From Notoacmeibacter marinus (lineage in GTDB: Bacteria; Pseudomonadota; Alphaproteobacteria; Rhizobiales; Rhizobiaceae), in contig NZ_NBYO01000001.1 of assembly GCF_002238045.1 (NCBI RefSeq), forward strand, positions 992,001-1,056,000: DNA of 64,000 bases, given 5' to 3'. The notes under the pieces are model-generated. The model was not told where the DNA came from. It was given only the letters and a program-made list of their open reading frames with translations, and searched no databases. The stretch's first letter is position 1; each line of letters starts with the position of its first letter. The position numbers were made by a program, and so were the translations under genes. This document shows positions 31,250 through 40,940 of the stretch, one piece after another.

Positions 31250-32866
31250 TTACGCCGCTCGGATCATATCGGCTGCCTTCTCGGCGATCATCATGGTCGG
31301 CGCATTGGTGTTGCCGCTGATCAGCGTCGGCATGATCGACGCATCCACCACGCGCAGCCCTTCCAGCCCGCGCACGCGCAATTGCGGGTCGACCACGGCC
31401 ATCTCATCGGCACCCATTTTGCATGTGCCGACCGGATGATAGATCGTGTCGGACCGGGCGCGGATATGCTGCTCCCAGTCCTCATCGCTCATCGTGTCCG
31501 TAACACCGAACAGTTCCTGATGGCGGTATTTCGCCAGCGGTTCGGCCAACATTATGCGGCGGGTGATCTTGGCGCCCTCGATCAGCGTCTCCAGATCGCG
31601 CTCGTCGGAGAGATAATTCGGGTCGATGGCGGGATCGACCATCGGATCGGCGGAGTTCAGAAAGACGCGGCCGCGCGAATAGGGCCGCAGCGCACAGACA
31701 TGGCAAGAGAAACCGTAACCCGGATGAAGCTTGCGACCGTGATCGTCGACAATGCTGATGACGAAATGCAGCTGAATATCCGGGCGATCCATGGACGGAT
31801 CGGTTTTCAGGAACGCCGCGCCCTCGGCAAAGGGCGTCGTGATCATGCCCGTGCCGTCCTTGCGCCATTGTCGCATATGGCCGAGCAGCGCCCAGCTGCC
31901 CTTCAGGCCGATGCCGAAATTGTCGGTGTCCTTCGATTTGAAGGCCTGCGTGAAATCCAGATGGTCCTGCAGGTTCTGACCGACACCCGGCAGTTCATGA
32001 ACCATATCGATGCCGTGCGGCGTGATATCCTCGGGCCGGCCGATGCCCGAAAGCTGCAAGAGCTGCGGGGAGCCGAATGCGCCACCGGCCACGATCACCT
32101 CGCGCCGGGCGCGGACGGTGTGCGTCGTACCTCGTTTACGGTAGTCGACACCCACCGCCCGGCGGCCTTCGAGCAGGATGCGGCTGGCCCGCACGCCCGT
32201 CACTACCTCCAGATTGTCGCGTTTTTCCATGACGGGATGCAGATAGGCGGCCGCTGCCGAACAGCGCTCACCCTTGCGCGGGCCTTCATGAAACTGCGTG
32301 ACCTCGTAGAGGCCAATGCCCTCATTGTCGCCAGTGTTGAAGTCGTCCCGCCGCCGGTATTGCAGGCTCTCGCCGGCCTCGACAAAGGCTTGCGAGATCG
32401 GACGCGGGCTGAATTGCGGCGCGACCTGCAGCGGGCCATCCCGGCCATGAAGGTCGCCCTCGCCCGACCCATGGCGATTTTCCGAGCGTTTGAAATAGGG
32501 AAGGACCGTATCCCAGTCCCAGCCGTCGCAGCCGAGATCGGCCCAACCGTCGTAATCCTGCCGTTGGCCGCGAATATAAAGCATCGCATTGATGGCGGAG
32601 GAACCGCCGAGCGCCCTGCCCCGCGGCTGGTAGCCGCGCCGCCCGTTCAGCCCCTCCTGCGGTACGGTCTTGAACGCCCAGTTCGAAATCTTGCCGTGGC
32701 CTGGCAGCATGGCGACGATGCCGGCAGGCGCGCGGGTCAGGATGCCGCGTCCCTCACCGCCCGCTTCCAAAAGGCAAACGGTGACGTTCTTGTCTTCCGA
32801 CAACCGATTGGCCAGAACGCAACCGGCCGAACCGCCACCTGCAATCACATAGTCATACTCTTTCAC
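31250..32866 (-). CDS. GMC-family oxidoreductase (choline dehydrogenase-like)
   Basis: A 538-residue FAD enzyme oxidising an alcohol substrate. It has the dinucleotide-binding YVIAGGGSAGCVLANRLS at the N-terminus, GRALGGSSAINAMLYIRG, the GMC signature 2 GAFGSPQLLQLSGIG, the active-site His region YHPVGTCKMG, and the C-terminal SGNTNAPTMMIAEKAADM. Resemblance is to BetA and to alcohol dehydrogenases of this family, but no bet genes adjoin it. An XRE regulator lies upstream on the same strand. The substrate is undetermined. Confidence 0.92.
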   Translation of the reverse strand: MKEYDYVIAGGGSAGCVLANRLSEDKNVTVCLLEAGGEGRGILTRAPAGIVAMLPGHGKISNWAFKTVPQEGLNGRRGYQPRGRALGGSSAINAMLYIRGQRQDYDGWADLGCDGWDWDTVLPYFKRSENRHGSGEGDLHGRDGPLQVAPQFSPRPISQAFVEAGESLQYRRRDDFNTGDNEGIGLYEVTQFHEGPRKGERCSAAAAYLHPVMEKRDNLEVVTGVRASRILLEGRRAVGVDYRKRGTTHTVRARREVIVAGGAFGSPQLLQLSGIGRPEDITPHGIDMVHELPGVGQNLQDHLDFTQAFKSKDTDNFGIGLKGSWALLGHMRQWRKDGTGMITTPFAEGAAFLKTDPSMDRPDIQLHFVISIVDDHGRKLHPGYGFSCHVCALRPYSRGRVFLNSADPMVDPAIDPNYLSDERDLETLIEGAKITRRIMLAEPLAKYRHQELFGVTDTMSDEDWEQHIRARSDTIYHPVGTCKMGADEMAVVDPQLRVRGLEGLRVVDASIMPTLISGNTNAPTMMIAEKAADMIRAA

Positions 32867-32899
32867 GAACTGCTCTCCCCCAAGGTCCCGAGGGCGAGG

Positions 32900-33757
32900 C
32901 TATGCGTTCTGCCGCAGCCTTTCCAGCCGCTCGGCGACAAAATCCGGCATTCGCCGCGCTTCGAACAGGGCCGCGCGCACAAGGCCGTCGAAATGACGCG
33001 TCAGTTCCAGGATTTGCCGGCGCTCGCTCAGCACGAAATAGACCCGGCCGATATAGATGGTGGCCTGAAAGGTGCCGTAGACGGTGATCGGCGCGGAGAA
33101 AATCTTCTTTCGGTCGAACAGATAGAGTCGCAGCGACGGATAAAGCTCTTCGGTCAGCCGTTTCAGATGTTCGAGCTGCTCAATGCGCAGTTCGACCGGC
33201 AGGTCCGCCCAATAGCTGTCGCCGTGGGCGAACCCGTCCAGCGCATCGACGGGCATCGCGATCTCATAATCGGTATCGGGCGCGCGCAGATAGGCCAACC
33301 GGTCGCGCATGTCGGTTACCGCCTGGTCGGAGGTGCGGCCCAGCGTATCTCCATATTCGAAGCGCAGCACCGATTCGGTTTTCAGCATATCCGGCAGGGT
33401 CGCGGGCACATGCCGCACCTTCATGCCGCGCGACTGTTCGTGCCACCGATAGATTGCATCGTCGGACGGCGCGCGCTCGGCCGTTTCCATCCGAACCGCG
33501 ACTTCCAGAATGTCGGCGCCCTTTTCGCGCCGGTCGGTCAGACCGAGAAGCCAGTCGGTCGAAACGCCGAGTTCGAAGGCGCATTCCGCCGCCAGCTGGG
33601 CATTCGGCAAACGCGCCGCATCGCTGGTCAGAAGAATCGAAACGGTCGATCGGTCGGCATGAATCGCCCGAGCCAACGCGCTTTTGGAGATGGCGCGCTC
33701 CGCCATGACCGATGCCAGTCGCTCTTGAAACAGCCGTGCTCGTTCTCTTTTATCCAT
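32900..33757 (-). CDS. XRE-family transcriptional regulator with C-terminal sensor domain
   Basis: A 285-residue protein. Residues about 8-70 form a cro/cI HTH (LASVMAERAISKSALARAIH, then STVSILLTSDAARLPN and STDWLLGL). The C-terminal 200 residues form a domain I do not name. The protein is of the type found across Rhizobiales upstream of metabolic genes. It lies 33 bases upstream of the GMC oxidoreductase gene in the same direction, so it probably regulates that gene and itself. Palindromes near its start (for example TTTCGCGAAA at 33797) could be operators. Confidence 0.85.
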   Translation of the reverse strand: MDKRERARLFQERLASVMAERAISKSALARAIHADRSTVSILLTSDAARLPNAQLAAECAFELGVSTDWLLGLTDRREKGADILEVAVRMETAERAPSDDAIYRWHEQSRGMKVRHVPATLPDMLKTESVLRFEYGDTLGRTSDQAVTDMRDRLAYLRAPDTDYEIAMPVDALDGFAHGDSYWADLPVELRIEQLEHLKRLTEELYPSLRLYLFDRKKIFSAPITVYGTFQATIYIGRVYFVLSERRQILELTRHFDGLVRAALFEARRMPDFVAERLERLRQNA

Positions 33758-33928
33758 GATCGATAGTTATTATCACGTCTGATGAGAAATATCTTATTTC
33801 GCGAAAATCGGCGCGATAATTTGCACGATACCGCGAACCGATGTGCACTGGTAGAAGGGCTTATTGGGAGCCGCGCACATCAAGAAGCTGGTTCTGCTAT
33901 CGATAATCGATCCGATTTGGAGTGAGTG

Positions 33929-34147
33929 ATGGAAACGCGCAAGCGGAGCCTGGTGAAGGCCGTGTCATGGCAGGTCTGGGGGCTGGTGACGATGGCCATG
34001 CTCGGCTTCATGATGACCGGCTCGATCCGTACCGGTGGCCAACTGGCGCTTCTTTCGGCGCTGATTGGCTTTCTATGCTACCTGCTGCACGAGCGCATCT
34101 GGTCGGCAATCCGCTGGGGCATCGATTTCAACCGCACCAGCGCCTGA
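33929..34147 (+). CDS. DUF2061 small membrane protein
   Basis: A 72-residue protein with two transmembrane helices and the family pattern KRSLVKAVSWQVWGLVTM and LLHERIWSAIRWG. GGAG six bases before ATG 33929 supports that start. DUF2061 domains occur alone or fused to kinases and sulfate-assimilation proteins; function unknown. Convergent with the BrkB-family gene. Confidence 0.85.
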   Translation: METRKRSLVKAVSWQVWGLVTMAMLGFMMTGSIRTGGQLALLSALIGFLCYLLHERIWSAIRWGIDFNRTSA

Positions 34148-34163
34148 CACGAAAGCAGGACGT

Positions 34164-35285
34164 TCAGCCCTTCTTTTCCCGGCGACGTTGCAGCACGTAT
34201 AGCGTCAACATGGCCGGCGCGGTCCACCACAAGGACGAGGCAGAGGGGCGGCGCGACGATGCTTTGCGACCCGTTTCATGGCCCGATTGCGTATTGCTGT
34301 CCGACGAGGTTTCAGAACGCGACCGGCCCCCTGTCCGATCCGGACCACCGGCTACGCGATCGGCGACCACGGCGCCCCGTTCGCCCATCGGTTCGCGTGG
34401 CGATGTCGTCGTGTCGCGCCGGGTCTGATGCTCCAGTTCGGCATTCAGTTCCGCACCGATCATCAAAATGGCGACAGCCAGCCAGATCCACGTCATGAAG
34501 CCGATAAGGGCGCCGAGCGAACCGTAGGTTTCGTTGTAGGAGCCGAAATTGGCCGCATACCAGGTGAAGATCACGCTCATGACGACGAGAACGATCAGCG
34601 ACACGATCATGCCGGGAGTGATCCATTCCCAGCGCGCATTGGCGCGGCTAGGGCCCCAGCGGTAGATCGCGGCAATGCCCAGCGACACCGCCACCGCCAA
34701 AAGAATATAACCCGCGATCTGTGCGATCCAGCTCCAGCTATCCGGCAGGTTGAACAATGCGATCAGCGCCGGAAGCGCAAGAACCAGGGCCAGCACGGCG
34801 ACGATCGAAACCAAGAAGCAGACGGTGAAGAGCAGCGAAACGAGGGTAAGCTTGATGAAGCCGCGTTCTTCGACTTCGTCATAGGCAACGTTCATGCCTT
34901 CGAAGATCGACTTCATGCCGGCATTGGCGCTCCATAGCGCCAGACCGAGAGAGATCGCGAAAGTCAGTCCCAGCGTGGTCTTGCCCTGGCTTGCTAGCCG
35001 GCTCATCTGCTGTTCCAGGATTTCCATGCCGCCACCCGGAATGAAGCCGGACAGCATGGCGATCTGCTCCTGTATCTGCGTCGGATCGGTGAAAAGGCCG
35101 TAGACCGAGACCAGCGCCGACAGCGCCGGCACCATCGCCAGCAGCAAATAGAAGGTGACGCCCGCCGCGACCAGAAGCACGCGGTCGTCGGTGATTTCCT
35201 GATAGACGCGCAGCAGAACGTCTTTCCACCCCGCGGCCGGAATGTCCGTCACGCTCCTGGCCTGTCGGCCACGCCCATCCGCCAT
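34164..35285 (-). CDS. YihY/BrkB-family inner membrane protein
   Basis: A 373-residue protein with six membrane segments between about residues 30 and 275, including TFYLLLAMVPALSALVSVYG, ILLAVAVSLGIAAIYRW and FMTWIWLAVAILMIGAELNAELE, which are the family hallmarks. The ATG at 35285 is preferred because AGGGTGGGA precedes it. The last 90 residues are polar, Ser/Arg-rich and end in a short hydrophobic stretch before RRREKKG, longer than typical. Despite the old ribonuclease BN name, the family's role is unresolved; it is not an RNase. Confidence 0.9.
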   Translation of the reverse strand: MADGRGRQARSVTDIPAAGWKDVLLRVYQEITDDRVLLVAAGVTFYLLLAMVPALSALVSVYGLFTDPTQIQEQIAMLSGFIPGGGMEILEQQMSRLASQGKTTLGLTFAISLGLALWSANAGMKSIFEGMNVAYDEVEERGFIKLTLVSLLFTVCFLVSIVAVLALVLALPALIALFNLPDSWSWIAQIAGYILLAVAVSLGIAAIYRWGPSRANARWEWITPGMIVSLIVLVVMSVIFTWYAANFGSYNETYGSLGALIGFMTWIWLAVAILMIGAELNAELEHQTRRDTTTSPREPMGERGAVVADRVAGGPDRTGGRSRSETSSDSNTQSGHETGRKASSRRPSASSLWWTAPAMLTLYVLQRRREKKG

Positions 35286-35455
35286 AATCGTCCCACCCTT
35301 CGATATGCAGCCTTGCCGCATCTTCCAACGGCAATGCGCTAACGTGCAAAGATGTTCCCCGCCTTATCCGACATCCGGACGCTCGCAGGCGCCGTTTGTC
35401 GAAACGGTCGAACCGTCATTCGCAATTTCAGTTGGTGCCGCCTATCTAGAGGCGC

Positions 35456-36016
35456 ATGAACAATCCGGACATCGCTTTCAGACCTGCAAGAGCCGAAGAT
35501 CTGCCAATATTGGCAGTCTGGCTTGCTCGTCCGCATTGGCGGGAATGGTGGGGCGCCCCGGAGGACGAACTGAGCATGATTCGCGACATGATCGAAGGCC
35601 GGGACCCGGCCGAACCCTATCTGATCGAGATGGATGGCGAACCGGTCGGCTACATTCAAAGCTGTCGGGTCGCCGACATTCTGGATTCAGGCCTCGGCGA
35701 AGATCATCCCTGGCTTTCCTCCCTACCACCCGAAGCGGTCGGCATCGACCTCTCGCTGGCTGATGGGGAAACACTAGGCAGGGGTCTCGGTTCGGCTGCC
35801 CTGACGCTTTTCCTCGATCACCTATATGCGCAGGGCCACCGGATCATCGTCATCGATCCGGCGGCGGACAATCATCGCGCCATCGGCGCCTATCGAAAGG
35901 CCGGCTTCGTTGCCGTGCCCCGTGTGAAAGACTGTCCAAACGACATACACATCATGGTCCACGGACCCAGCAATCACCATCTCATCCCGACAGACAACAA
36001 GACCAGGCTTGCATGA
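35456..36016 (+). CDS. GNAT acetyltransferase, AAC(6')-like
   Basis: A 186-residue acetyl-CoA-dependent N-acetyltransferase. The motif-A region [20 protein letters not shown] and the following [18 protein letters not shown] place it in the GNAT_8/aminoglycoside-6'-acetyltransferase-like group. The same group includes siderophore-linked and housekeeping enzymes, so resistance is not implied. Its stop overlaps the hslU ATG by 4 bases, a common placement upstream of hslU in rhizobia. Confidence 0.88.
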   Translation: MNNPDIAFRPARAEDLPILAVWLARPHWREWWGAPEDELSMIRDMIEGRDPAEPYLIEMDGEPVGYIQSCRVADILDSGLGEDHPWLSSLPPEAVGIDLSLADGETLGRGLGSAALTLFLDHLYAQGHRIIVIDPAADNHRAIGAYRKAGFVAVPRVKDCPNDIHIMVHGPSNHHLIPTDNKTRLA

Positions 36017-37314
36017 CCCACTTCTCTCCCCGCGAGATCGTTTCCGAACTCGACCGCTTCATCATCGGCCAGAAGGACGCCAAGCGCGCCGTCGCCATCG
36101 CCCTGCGCAACCGCTGGCGCCGCCAGCAGCTGGAAAGCCCGATGCGTGAAGAAGTGATGCCGAAGAACATTCTGATGATCGGGCCGACCGGCGTCGGCAA
36201 GACCGAAATCTCCCGCCGCCTGGCGAAGCTGGCAGGCGCGCCCTTCGTCAAGGTCGAAGCGACCAAGTTCACCGAGGTCGGCTATGTCGGCCGCGATGTC
36301 GAGCAGATCGTCCGCGATCTCGTGGAAGACGCCATCCGAATCGTCCGCGACAAGAAGCGCGAGGCGGTGCGGACCAAGGCGCACGCCAATGCGGAAGAAC
36401 GCGTCCTCGACGCCCTCGTCGGCAAGAATGCCAGCCCCGCGACGCGCTCCTCTTTTCGCCAGAAGCTGCGCGACAACGAGTTGGACGACAAGGAAATCGA
36501 GATCGAGGTCGCCGATGCGGGCGGCCAGCAGTTCGACGTGCCCGGCATGCCGGGCCAGATTGGCATGATCAACCTGTCCGACATGATGAGCAAGGCGCTC
36601 GGCCAACAGAAGACGAAGACCCGGCGGACGAGCGTGCTGGAAAGCTATGAGTTTCTGATCGACGATGAATCGGACAAGCTGCTGGACGATGATGAAATCA
36701 TTGCCGAGGCGCTGCGCAGCGCGCAGGAAGACGGCATCGTCTTCGTCGACGAGATCGACAAGATCGCCGCCGGCAATCAGGGTGTGCAGGGCGGCGTCTC
36801 CCGCGAAGGCGTGCAGCGCGATCTGCTGCCGCTGGTCGAGGGCACCACGGTCGCCACGAAGCACGGTCCGGTGAAGACCGATCACATTCTCTTTATCGCC
36901 TCAGGCGCATTCCATGTCGCCAAGCCGTCCGATCTTCTGCCGGAATTGCAAGGCCGCCTGCCGATCCGCGTGGAACTGCGGGCGCTGACCAAGGACGATT
37001 TCCGCCGCATTCTCACCGAGCCAGAAGCCAGCCTCATCCGCCAATATGTGGCGCTGATGAAGACCGAAGGCGTCGATCTGGACTTCACCGACGATGCCAT
37101 CGACACGTTGGCCGATGTCGCAGTGAAGCTGAACTCGGAGGTGGAGAATATCGGCGCGCGTCGGCTACAGACGGTCATGGAGCGCGTCCTGGACGATATC
37201 TCCTTTACCGCAGCCGACAAGGATGGCGAGACGATCACCATCGACGCAGACTATGTGAACGCCAATGTCGCCGACATCGCCAAGGATACCGATCTCAGCC
37301 GGTTCATCCTCTGA
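36013..37314 (+). CDS. hslU: ATP-dependent protease ATPase subunit HslU
   Basis: AAA+ unfoldase that feeds substrates to HslV. The 433-residue protein begins with [20 protein letters not shown]. Walker [10 protein letters not shown] is near residues 57-65, the family-specific I domain follows (with [15 protein letters not shown]), Walker B is in [12 protein letters not shown] near 240, and the gripping C-terminus ends SRFIL. Length and ends are normal. Coupled to the upstream GNAT gene. Confidence 0.97.
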   Translation: MTHFSPREIVSELDRFIIGQKDAKRAVAIALRNRWRRQQLESPMREEVMPKNILMIGPTGVGKTEISRRLAKLAGAPFVKVEATKFTEVGYVGRDVEQIVRDLVEDAIRIVRDKKREAVRTKAHANAEERVLDALVGKNASPATRSSFRQKLRDNELDDKEIEIEVADAGGQQFDVPGMPGQIGMINLSDMMSKALGQQKTKTRRTSVLESYEFLIDDESDKLLDDDEIIAEALRSAQEDGIVFVDEIDKIAAGNQGVQGGVSREGVQRDLLPLVEGTTVATKHGPVKTDHILFIASGAFHVAKPSDLLPELQGRLPIRVELRALTKDDFRRILTEPEASLIRQYVALMKTEGVDLDFTDDAIDTLADVAVKLNSEVENIGARRLQTVMERVLDDISFTAADKDGETITIDADYVNANVADIAKDTDLSRFIL

Positions 37315-37402
37315 GGCAGCAGCGCCACATATGCGATACAATGTCGCCGCCAGGGCATCGGCGGCGATGACATTGCGGCGACAATCGCTTATCGGACGTC
37401 TT

Positions 37403-38341
37403 ATGCGACGTCTCACGCCTCTTTCGCTGTTTCTGGCGCTGTCCGTCTGCACGGTCGCACCATCCCTTGCGGCCGGGCTGACGATCATGCCGGCCGGCAA
37501 TCAGTCCGCCACCCAGCCGCCCATTCCCGGAGCCTCTGCGAACCGGACTGCGCAGCTGGATACGACCTTCCAGGCAAAATACGAGAAGATCCGGGATCTG
37601 ATCGCAGGTGACCGGAAACTGCAGAAGAAGATCAAGGCCGCCGCGGCGGCCTATGAGATCGACCCGATCCACATCGTCGGGGCACTCGTCGGCGAGCACA
37701 CCTTCAATGTCAACGCCTACGATCATTTCCAAACCTATTACGTCAAGGCGATGTCCTATGCGGGCTCGGCGATCCGCTTCGCCTATGATGGCGAAAAGGT
37801 CACGGATTTCGTCGAGCGGCCCGAATTTTCGCCCTGCGAGCGACAGACCGACAGTTACGGCCTCTGGACATGCCGCGAGAGCGTCTGGAACGAGACATTC
37901 CGCGGCAAAACGGTGGATGGCACAAATTGGCCTGACAACCGCTTTTCGGCGGTCTTCTTCCAGCCCTTCTATGCCGGCCAGACCTTCGGTCTCGGTCAGC
38001 TCAACCCGCTGACGGCGCTCGAGACCTCCGATCTCGTCAACCGTGTCTCCGGTTTTCCGAAGCTGTCCGCCGACCGGCCCAAGCAGGTTTATGCGACCAT
38101 CATGGATCCGGATAAGACGCTGCCTTACGTCGCCGCAGCCATCCGTCTGAGCATCGACGCCTATCGGGACATTGCCGGCATCGATATCAGCGGCAATCCC
38201 GGCATAACGGCGACGCTCTACAATCTCGGCAATCCCGAGGAACGAGCCGAGGCGCTCAAGGCGCGCGGGGGGCTGCCGAAAGAGAATTTCTATGGTTGGT
38301 TCGTCAATGACCGACTCGACGAGCTACAAAAGCTCCTCTGA
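37403..38341 (+). CDS. DUF1402 periplasmic protein
   Basis: A 312-residue exported protein. The ATG at 37403 gives a standard signal peptide (RRLTPLSLFLALSVCTVAPSL with a cut near LAA-G); the frame continues upstream but overlaps hslU. The mature part contains YEIDPIHIVGALVGEHTFNVN, with a Glu placed as in lysozyme-like transglycosylases, and GLGQLNPLTAL, reminiscent of the SLT GLMQ motif. DUF1402 is a rhizobial family commonly found just after hslU. A muralytic role is only an inference. Confidence 0.85.
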   Translation: MRRLTPLSLFLALSVCTVAPSLAAGLTIMPAGNQSATQPPIPGASANRTAQLDTTFQAKYEKIRDLIAGDRKLQKKIKAAAAAYEIDPIHIVGALVGEHTFNVNAYDHFQTYYVKAMSYAGSAIRFAYDGEKVTDFVERPEFSPCERQTDSYGLWTCRESVWNETFRGKTVDGTNWPDNRFSAVFFQPFYAGQTFGLGQLNPLTALETSDLVNRVSGFPKLSADRPKQVYATIMDPDKTLPYVAAAIRLSIDAYRDIAGIDISGNPGITATLYNLGNPEERAEALKARGGLPKENFYGWFVNDRLDELQKLL

Positions 38342-38370
38342 ATCCTCAGCCGGATTCCCAATGGTATGAT

Positions 38371-38961
38371 TTACCGTGCCATGCGTCTCAGGCGAACGTA
38401 GATTGCGCCCGAACCGCCGTGATGCCGCGCCGCTGGCTCGTGCGCTGAAACCAGCGCCCGAAAGGCCGGCGTCTTCAGCCATTGCGGCACCATGCGCGCC
38501 AGGACGCCCTGGCTCTGCGGGGACGACCCCTTTCCGGTAATGACGAGAACGTGGCGCACGCCACGAAGCGAAGCGGCGGAAAGGAACGCGAGCAGCCGGT
38601 CATGCGCCTCGGCCTGAAACATTCCGTGCAGGTCGATCCGCGCCTCGATCGGCAGCCTTCCCTTGGCGAGTTTTCGTTTGTGAACCCGATCGATCGTATG
38701 TTGGGGCGGCCCGCCATCATGACGGGCCGGGCGTTTATCAGCCGGATTCGTAGACGATCCCGTCAAGGACGACGCCCCGCGCGTCACCCTTGCCGGCTTG
38801 TCCGCGCCAGTCTGTTCCGTCTCCGCCATAAGCGCCGATAGGGACGATGTGCCGTGAAGCGGCTGCGTTGTCCTGGCCACGGCATGCCACAGAATGCGAT
38901 CCTCCTCGGTCAGCGTCTTGACCGACCGGTGAACCGGGCCATGAGTCGGCCGGCGTTTCAA
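38371..38961 (-). CDS. Smr-domain protein
   Basis: A 196-residue protein with a disordered basic N-terminal half and a C-terminal Smr (MutS2-related) nuclease-like domain: IEARIDLHGMFQAEAHDRLLAFL, VLVITGKGSSPQSQGVL, and GGSGAIYVRLRR. The start is TTG at 38961, which overlaps the mltA stop by 4 bases; no ATG in frame lies near. Placement directly after mltA and the Tim44-like gene is the conserved rhizobial order. Confidence 0.9.
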   Translation of the reverse strand: MKRRPTHGPVHRSVKTLTEEDRILWHAVARTTQPLHGTSSLSALMAETEQTGADKPARVTRGASSLTGSSTNPADKRPARHDGGPPQHTIDRVHKRKLAKGRLPIEARIDLHGMFQAEAHDRLLAFLSAASLRGVRHVLVITGKGSSPQSQGVLARMVPQWLKTPAFRALVSAHEPAARHHGGSGAIYVRLRRMAR

Positions 38962-40070
38962 CCCATCTTCCCCGGTCGCGTCGCACCTTTCGGCCAGAAG
39001 ACCCAGAACCGCGCATCTTCCTTGACGCCGCCGGCCATTTCGCCCGCCCGGTCGCCGGAGCCGAAGAAGAGGTCAGCCCGCGCCGCGCCCGTGATCGCGC
39101 TGCCCGTATCCTGCGCGATCATCAATCGCCGGAATGGTTTGCCGAAGCCGCGCACGCCCGGCGCATCGATGAAGAAGGGCGTACCATAGCGCCAAAGCGT
39201 CTTATCGACCGCGATGGACCGACCTGTCGTGAGCTGGCACCCTTCCGCGCCGAACGGCCCGCGTTTCGGATCGCTTTCGGTAATCTCCTGAAAGAAGATA
39301 TAGGACCGGTTGCGGGCCAAAACCTCGCGGTGACGGTGCGGATTGGCATTCAGCCAGGCGCGCGTGCCTTGCATGGAAAGGCCCGAGCGGTCGATCGCGC
39401 CCTCCCTGAGAAGGCCCATGGAAATACCGGAAAAGCGATGGCCGCTCTTGCCGGCATAACCGACGCGCGTCGTCGTTCCATCGGCGAAACGCACGCGCGC
39501 CGAACCCTGTATATGGATGTAGAAGGCATCGACGGGTTTCAGCCAGACCAGTTCGAGCCCGCGCCCGTCAAGAGCGCCGTCCATGATCGCGCCGCGATCG
39601 AAAAATTCAGTGATGCCGCCGGCGGTCTGACGCCCGAAACGGAAATAGGGATCCATGCCTTCCGGCCGGTTCTCGTCGTCCAGATCGACCAGATCGGCCG
39701 GGCGCCGATGAAGAGGGGTGGAAAAGATGGCGGTTCGCTGGCGGGATGCATCCACTTCCGGCTCATAATAAGCGGTGACAAGGCCCGGCCGGTCATCGGT
39801 GCGGCGGACCTGCCAGGCATCGAAGTGGTCGGCGAAATAATCGCGCGCTACGGCCGCCGTTTCGAGCGAGTGGCAGAGCGTCCCGCCAAGGGCGGCGGAC
39901 AAGGATGTTTCGGACGGATCGTACCGGCGGTTTTCGATCGTGCGAACCGGCATCAACGCGCTCTGGCGCGCCGCTTCGGCGGCCAGGTGCTGCTCATCAT
40001 CGCGCCAACCGGGCAGATCGGTCAGCCGAACCGGGCCGGTAAAGCGCGCATCGGCTGGAGTCGCCGCCAT
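38958..40070 (-). CDS. mltA: Membrane-bound lytic murein transglycosylase A family protein
   Basis: A 370-residue peptidoglycan lytic transglycosylase of the MltA/3D-domain type. It has TAYYEPEVDASRQRT, FYIHIQGSARVRF, and the 3D region with IAVDKTLWRYGTPFFI and RLMIAQDTGSAITGAARADLFF; the catalytic Asp is in AQDTG or DLFFG. No signal peptide or lipobox is evident at the annotated start. An extension would overlap the Tim44-like gene 10 bases upstream, so the export route is unclear. It sits in an operon with the Tim44-like and Smr genes. Confidence 0.92.
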   Translation of the reverse strand: MAATPADARFTGPVRLTDLPGWRDDEQHLAAEAARQSALMPVRTIENRRYDPSETSLSAALGGTLCHSLETAAVARDYFADHFDAWQVRRTDDRPGLVTAYYEPEVDASRQRTAIFSTPLHRRPADLVDLDDENRPEGMDPYFRFGRQTAGGITEFFDRGAIMDGALDGRGLELVWLKPVDAFYIHIQGSARVRFADGTTTRVGYAGKSGHRFSGISMGLLREGAIDRSGLSMQGTRAWLNANPHRHREVLARNRSYIFFQEITESDPKRGPFGAEGCQLTTGRSIAVDKTLWRYGTPFFIDAPGVRGFGKPFRRLMIAQDTGSAITGAARADLFFGSGDRAGEMAGGVKEDARFWVFWPKGATRPGKMG

Positions 40071-40080
40071 GCCGGCCGGC

Positions 40081-40785
40081 TCAGGATTCGCCGGTTGCGA
40101 TCAGCAGCCAGTTCGGATCGGACGAATCCACATTGCGTGCGAAGGTCCAGACATCGACGCCTTCGGTCACCTGCTCCGGATCGCCATCGACAAGGGTTCG
40201 AGCCTCATCGTAAGTGGCCGTGATCATCTGCGAGACGAAACGGAGGCTGACGCTGGCCTCTCGTCCGCTCAGACCGGCCGACCGGATATCCGCCTTCTCC
40301 AGGCCGACATAAGTGCTCTCGACAGTGTGGCCGGCCTTTTCGCGTTCGGCGAGCGCCGCCTCGAAATCCGCCATCACCTCTGGAGAAAGCAGACTTTGCA
40401 GCGTTTTGCGATCGCCTTCGGCAAAAGCTTGAACGATCATTTCGTGAGCGGCGCGCGCGCCGTCCACAAAGCGCCGGGGTTCGAAGGACGGATCGGCCCG
40501 GACAATTGCTTTCAAGCCTTCATTGGCCGGCGTATCGGCAGGCGCAACCTGATCGGCTTGCCGCAAGCGCTCCTCGGTATCGTCTTCGGTAATTTCCGGC
40601 ACTGGCTGCCCGTCGCGTCGCGGCAGTGCCACAACCTTGTCGTCACGACCATCCTCCGGCGTGCGGAACACATCGGTCGGCGGGCGCTCGCGACCGGTCC
40701 GGCGGCCCAGCACACTTCGAAGCTGGAAGGCGATCACGACGGCCAGCACGAGAAAAAAGAGTGTACTCAAATCGACAAATTCCAT
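40081..40785 (-). CDS. Tim44/TimA-family membrane-anchored protein
   Basis: A 234-residue protein with one N-terminal transmembrane helix (about 4-22: VDLSTLFFLVLAVVIAFQL). A charged linker with DKVVALPRRDG follows, then a C-terminal Tim44-like domain from about residue 95, with FVDGARAAHEMIVQAFAEGD and VDVWTFARNVDSSDPNW. ATG 40785 is preferred over 40803. In alphaproteobacteria TimA relatives are membrane proteins of uncertain role in protein export or assembly. Divergent from fxsA and secB. Confidence 0.88.
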   Translation of the reverse strand: MEFVDLSTLFFLVLAVVIAFQLRSVLGRRTGRERPPTDVFRTPEDGRDDKVVALPRRDGQPVPEITEDDTEERLRQADQVAPADTPANEGLKAIVRADPSFEPRRFVDGARAAHEMIVQAFAEGDRKTLQSLLSPEVMADFEAALAEREKAGHTVESTYVGLEKADIRSAGLSGREASVSLRFVSQMITATYDEARTLVDGDPEQVTEGVDVWTFARNVDSSDPNWLLIATGES

Positions 40786-40940
40786 GACCGGTTCGGGATC
40801 CATGTCTTAAAGGCGCCTGTGGCGACGTTTCTTCCTAACGGGATATAGACCCAAAACCCAGCCGTTCAAATGGCAGGTCATCGTGCCCATATAGCAAAAA
40901 GCATTATATTCGAGCTTTGGAAAAGAGAAGGATCGTTCCT

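Noticed and set aside
31382-33766. A 794-codon open frame on the plus strand.
   Set aside because: It runs antisense to the GMC oxidoreductase and XRE genes, both of which have clear family motifs. Its translation shows no domain and reflects high-GC antisense openness.
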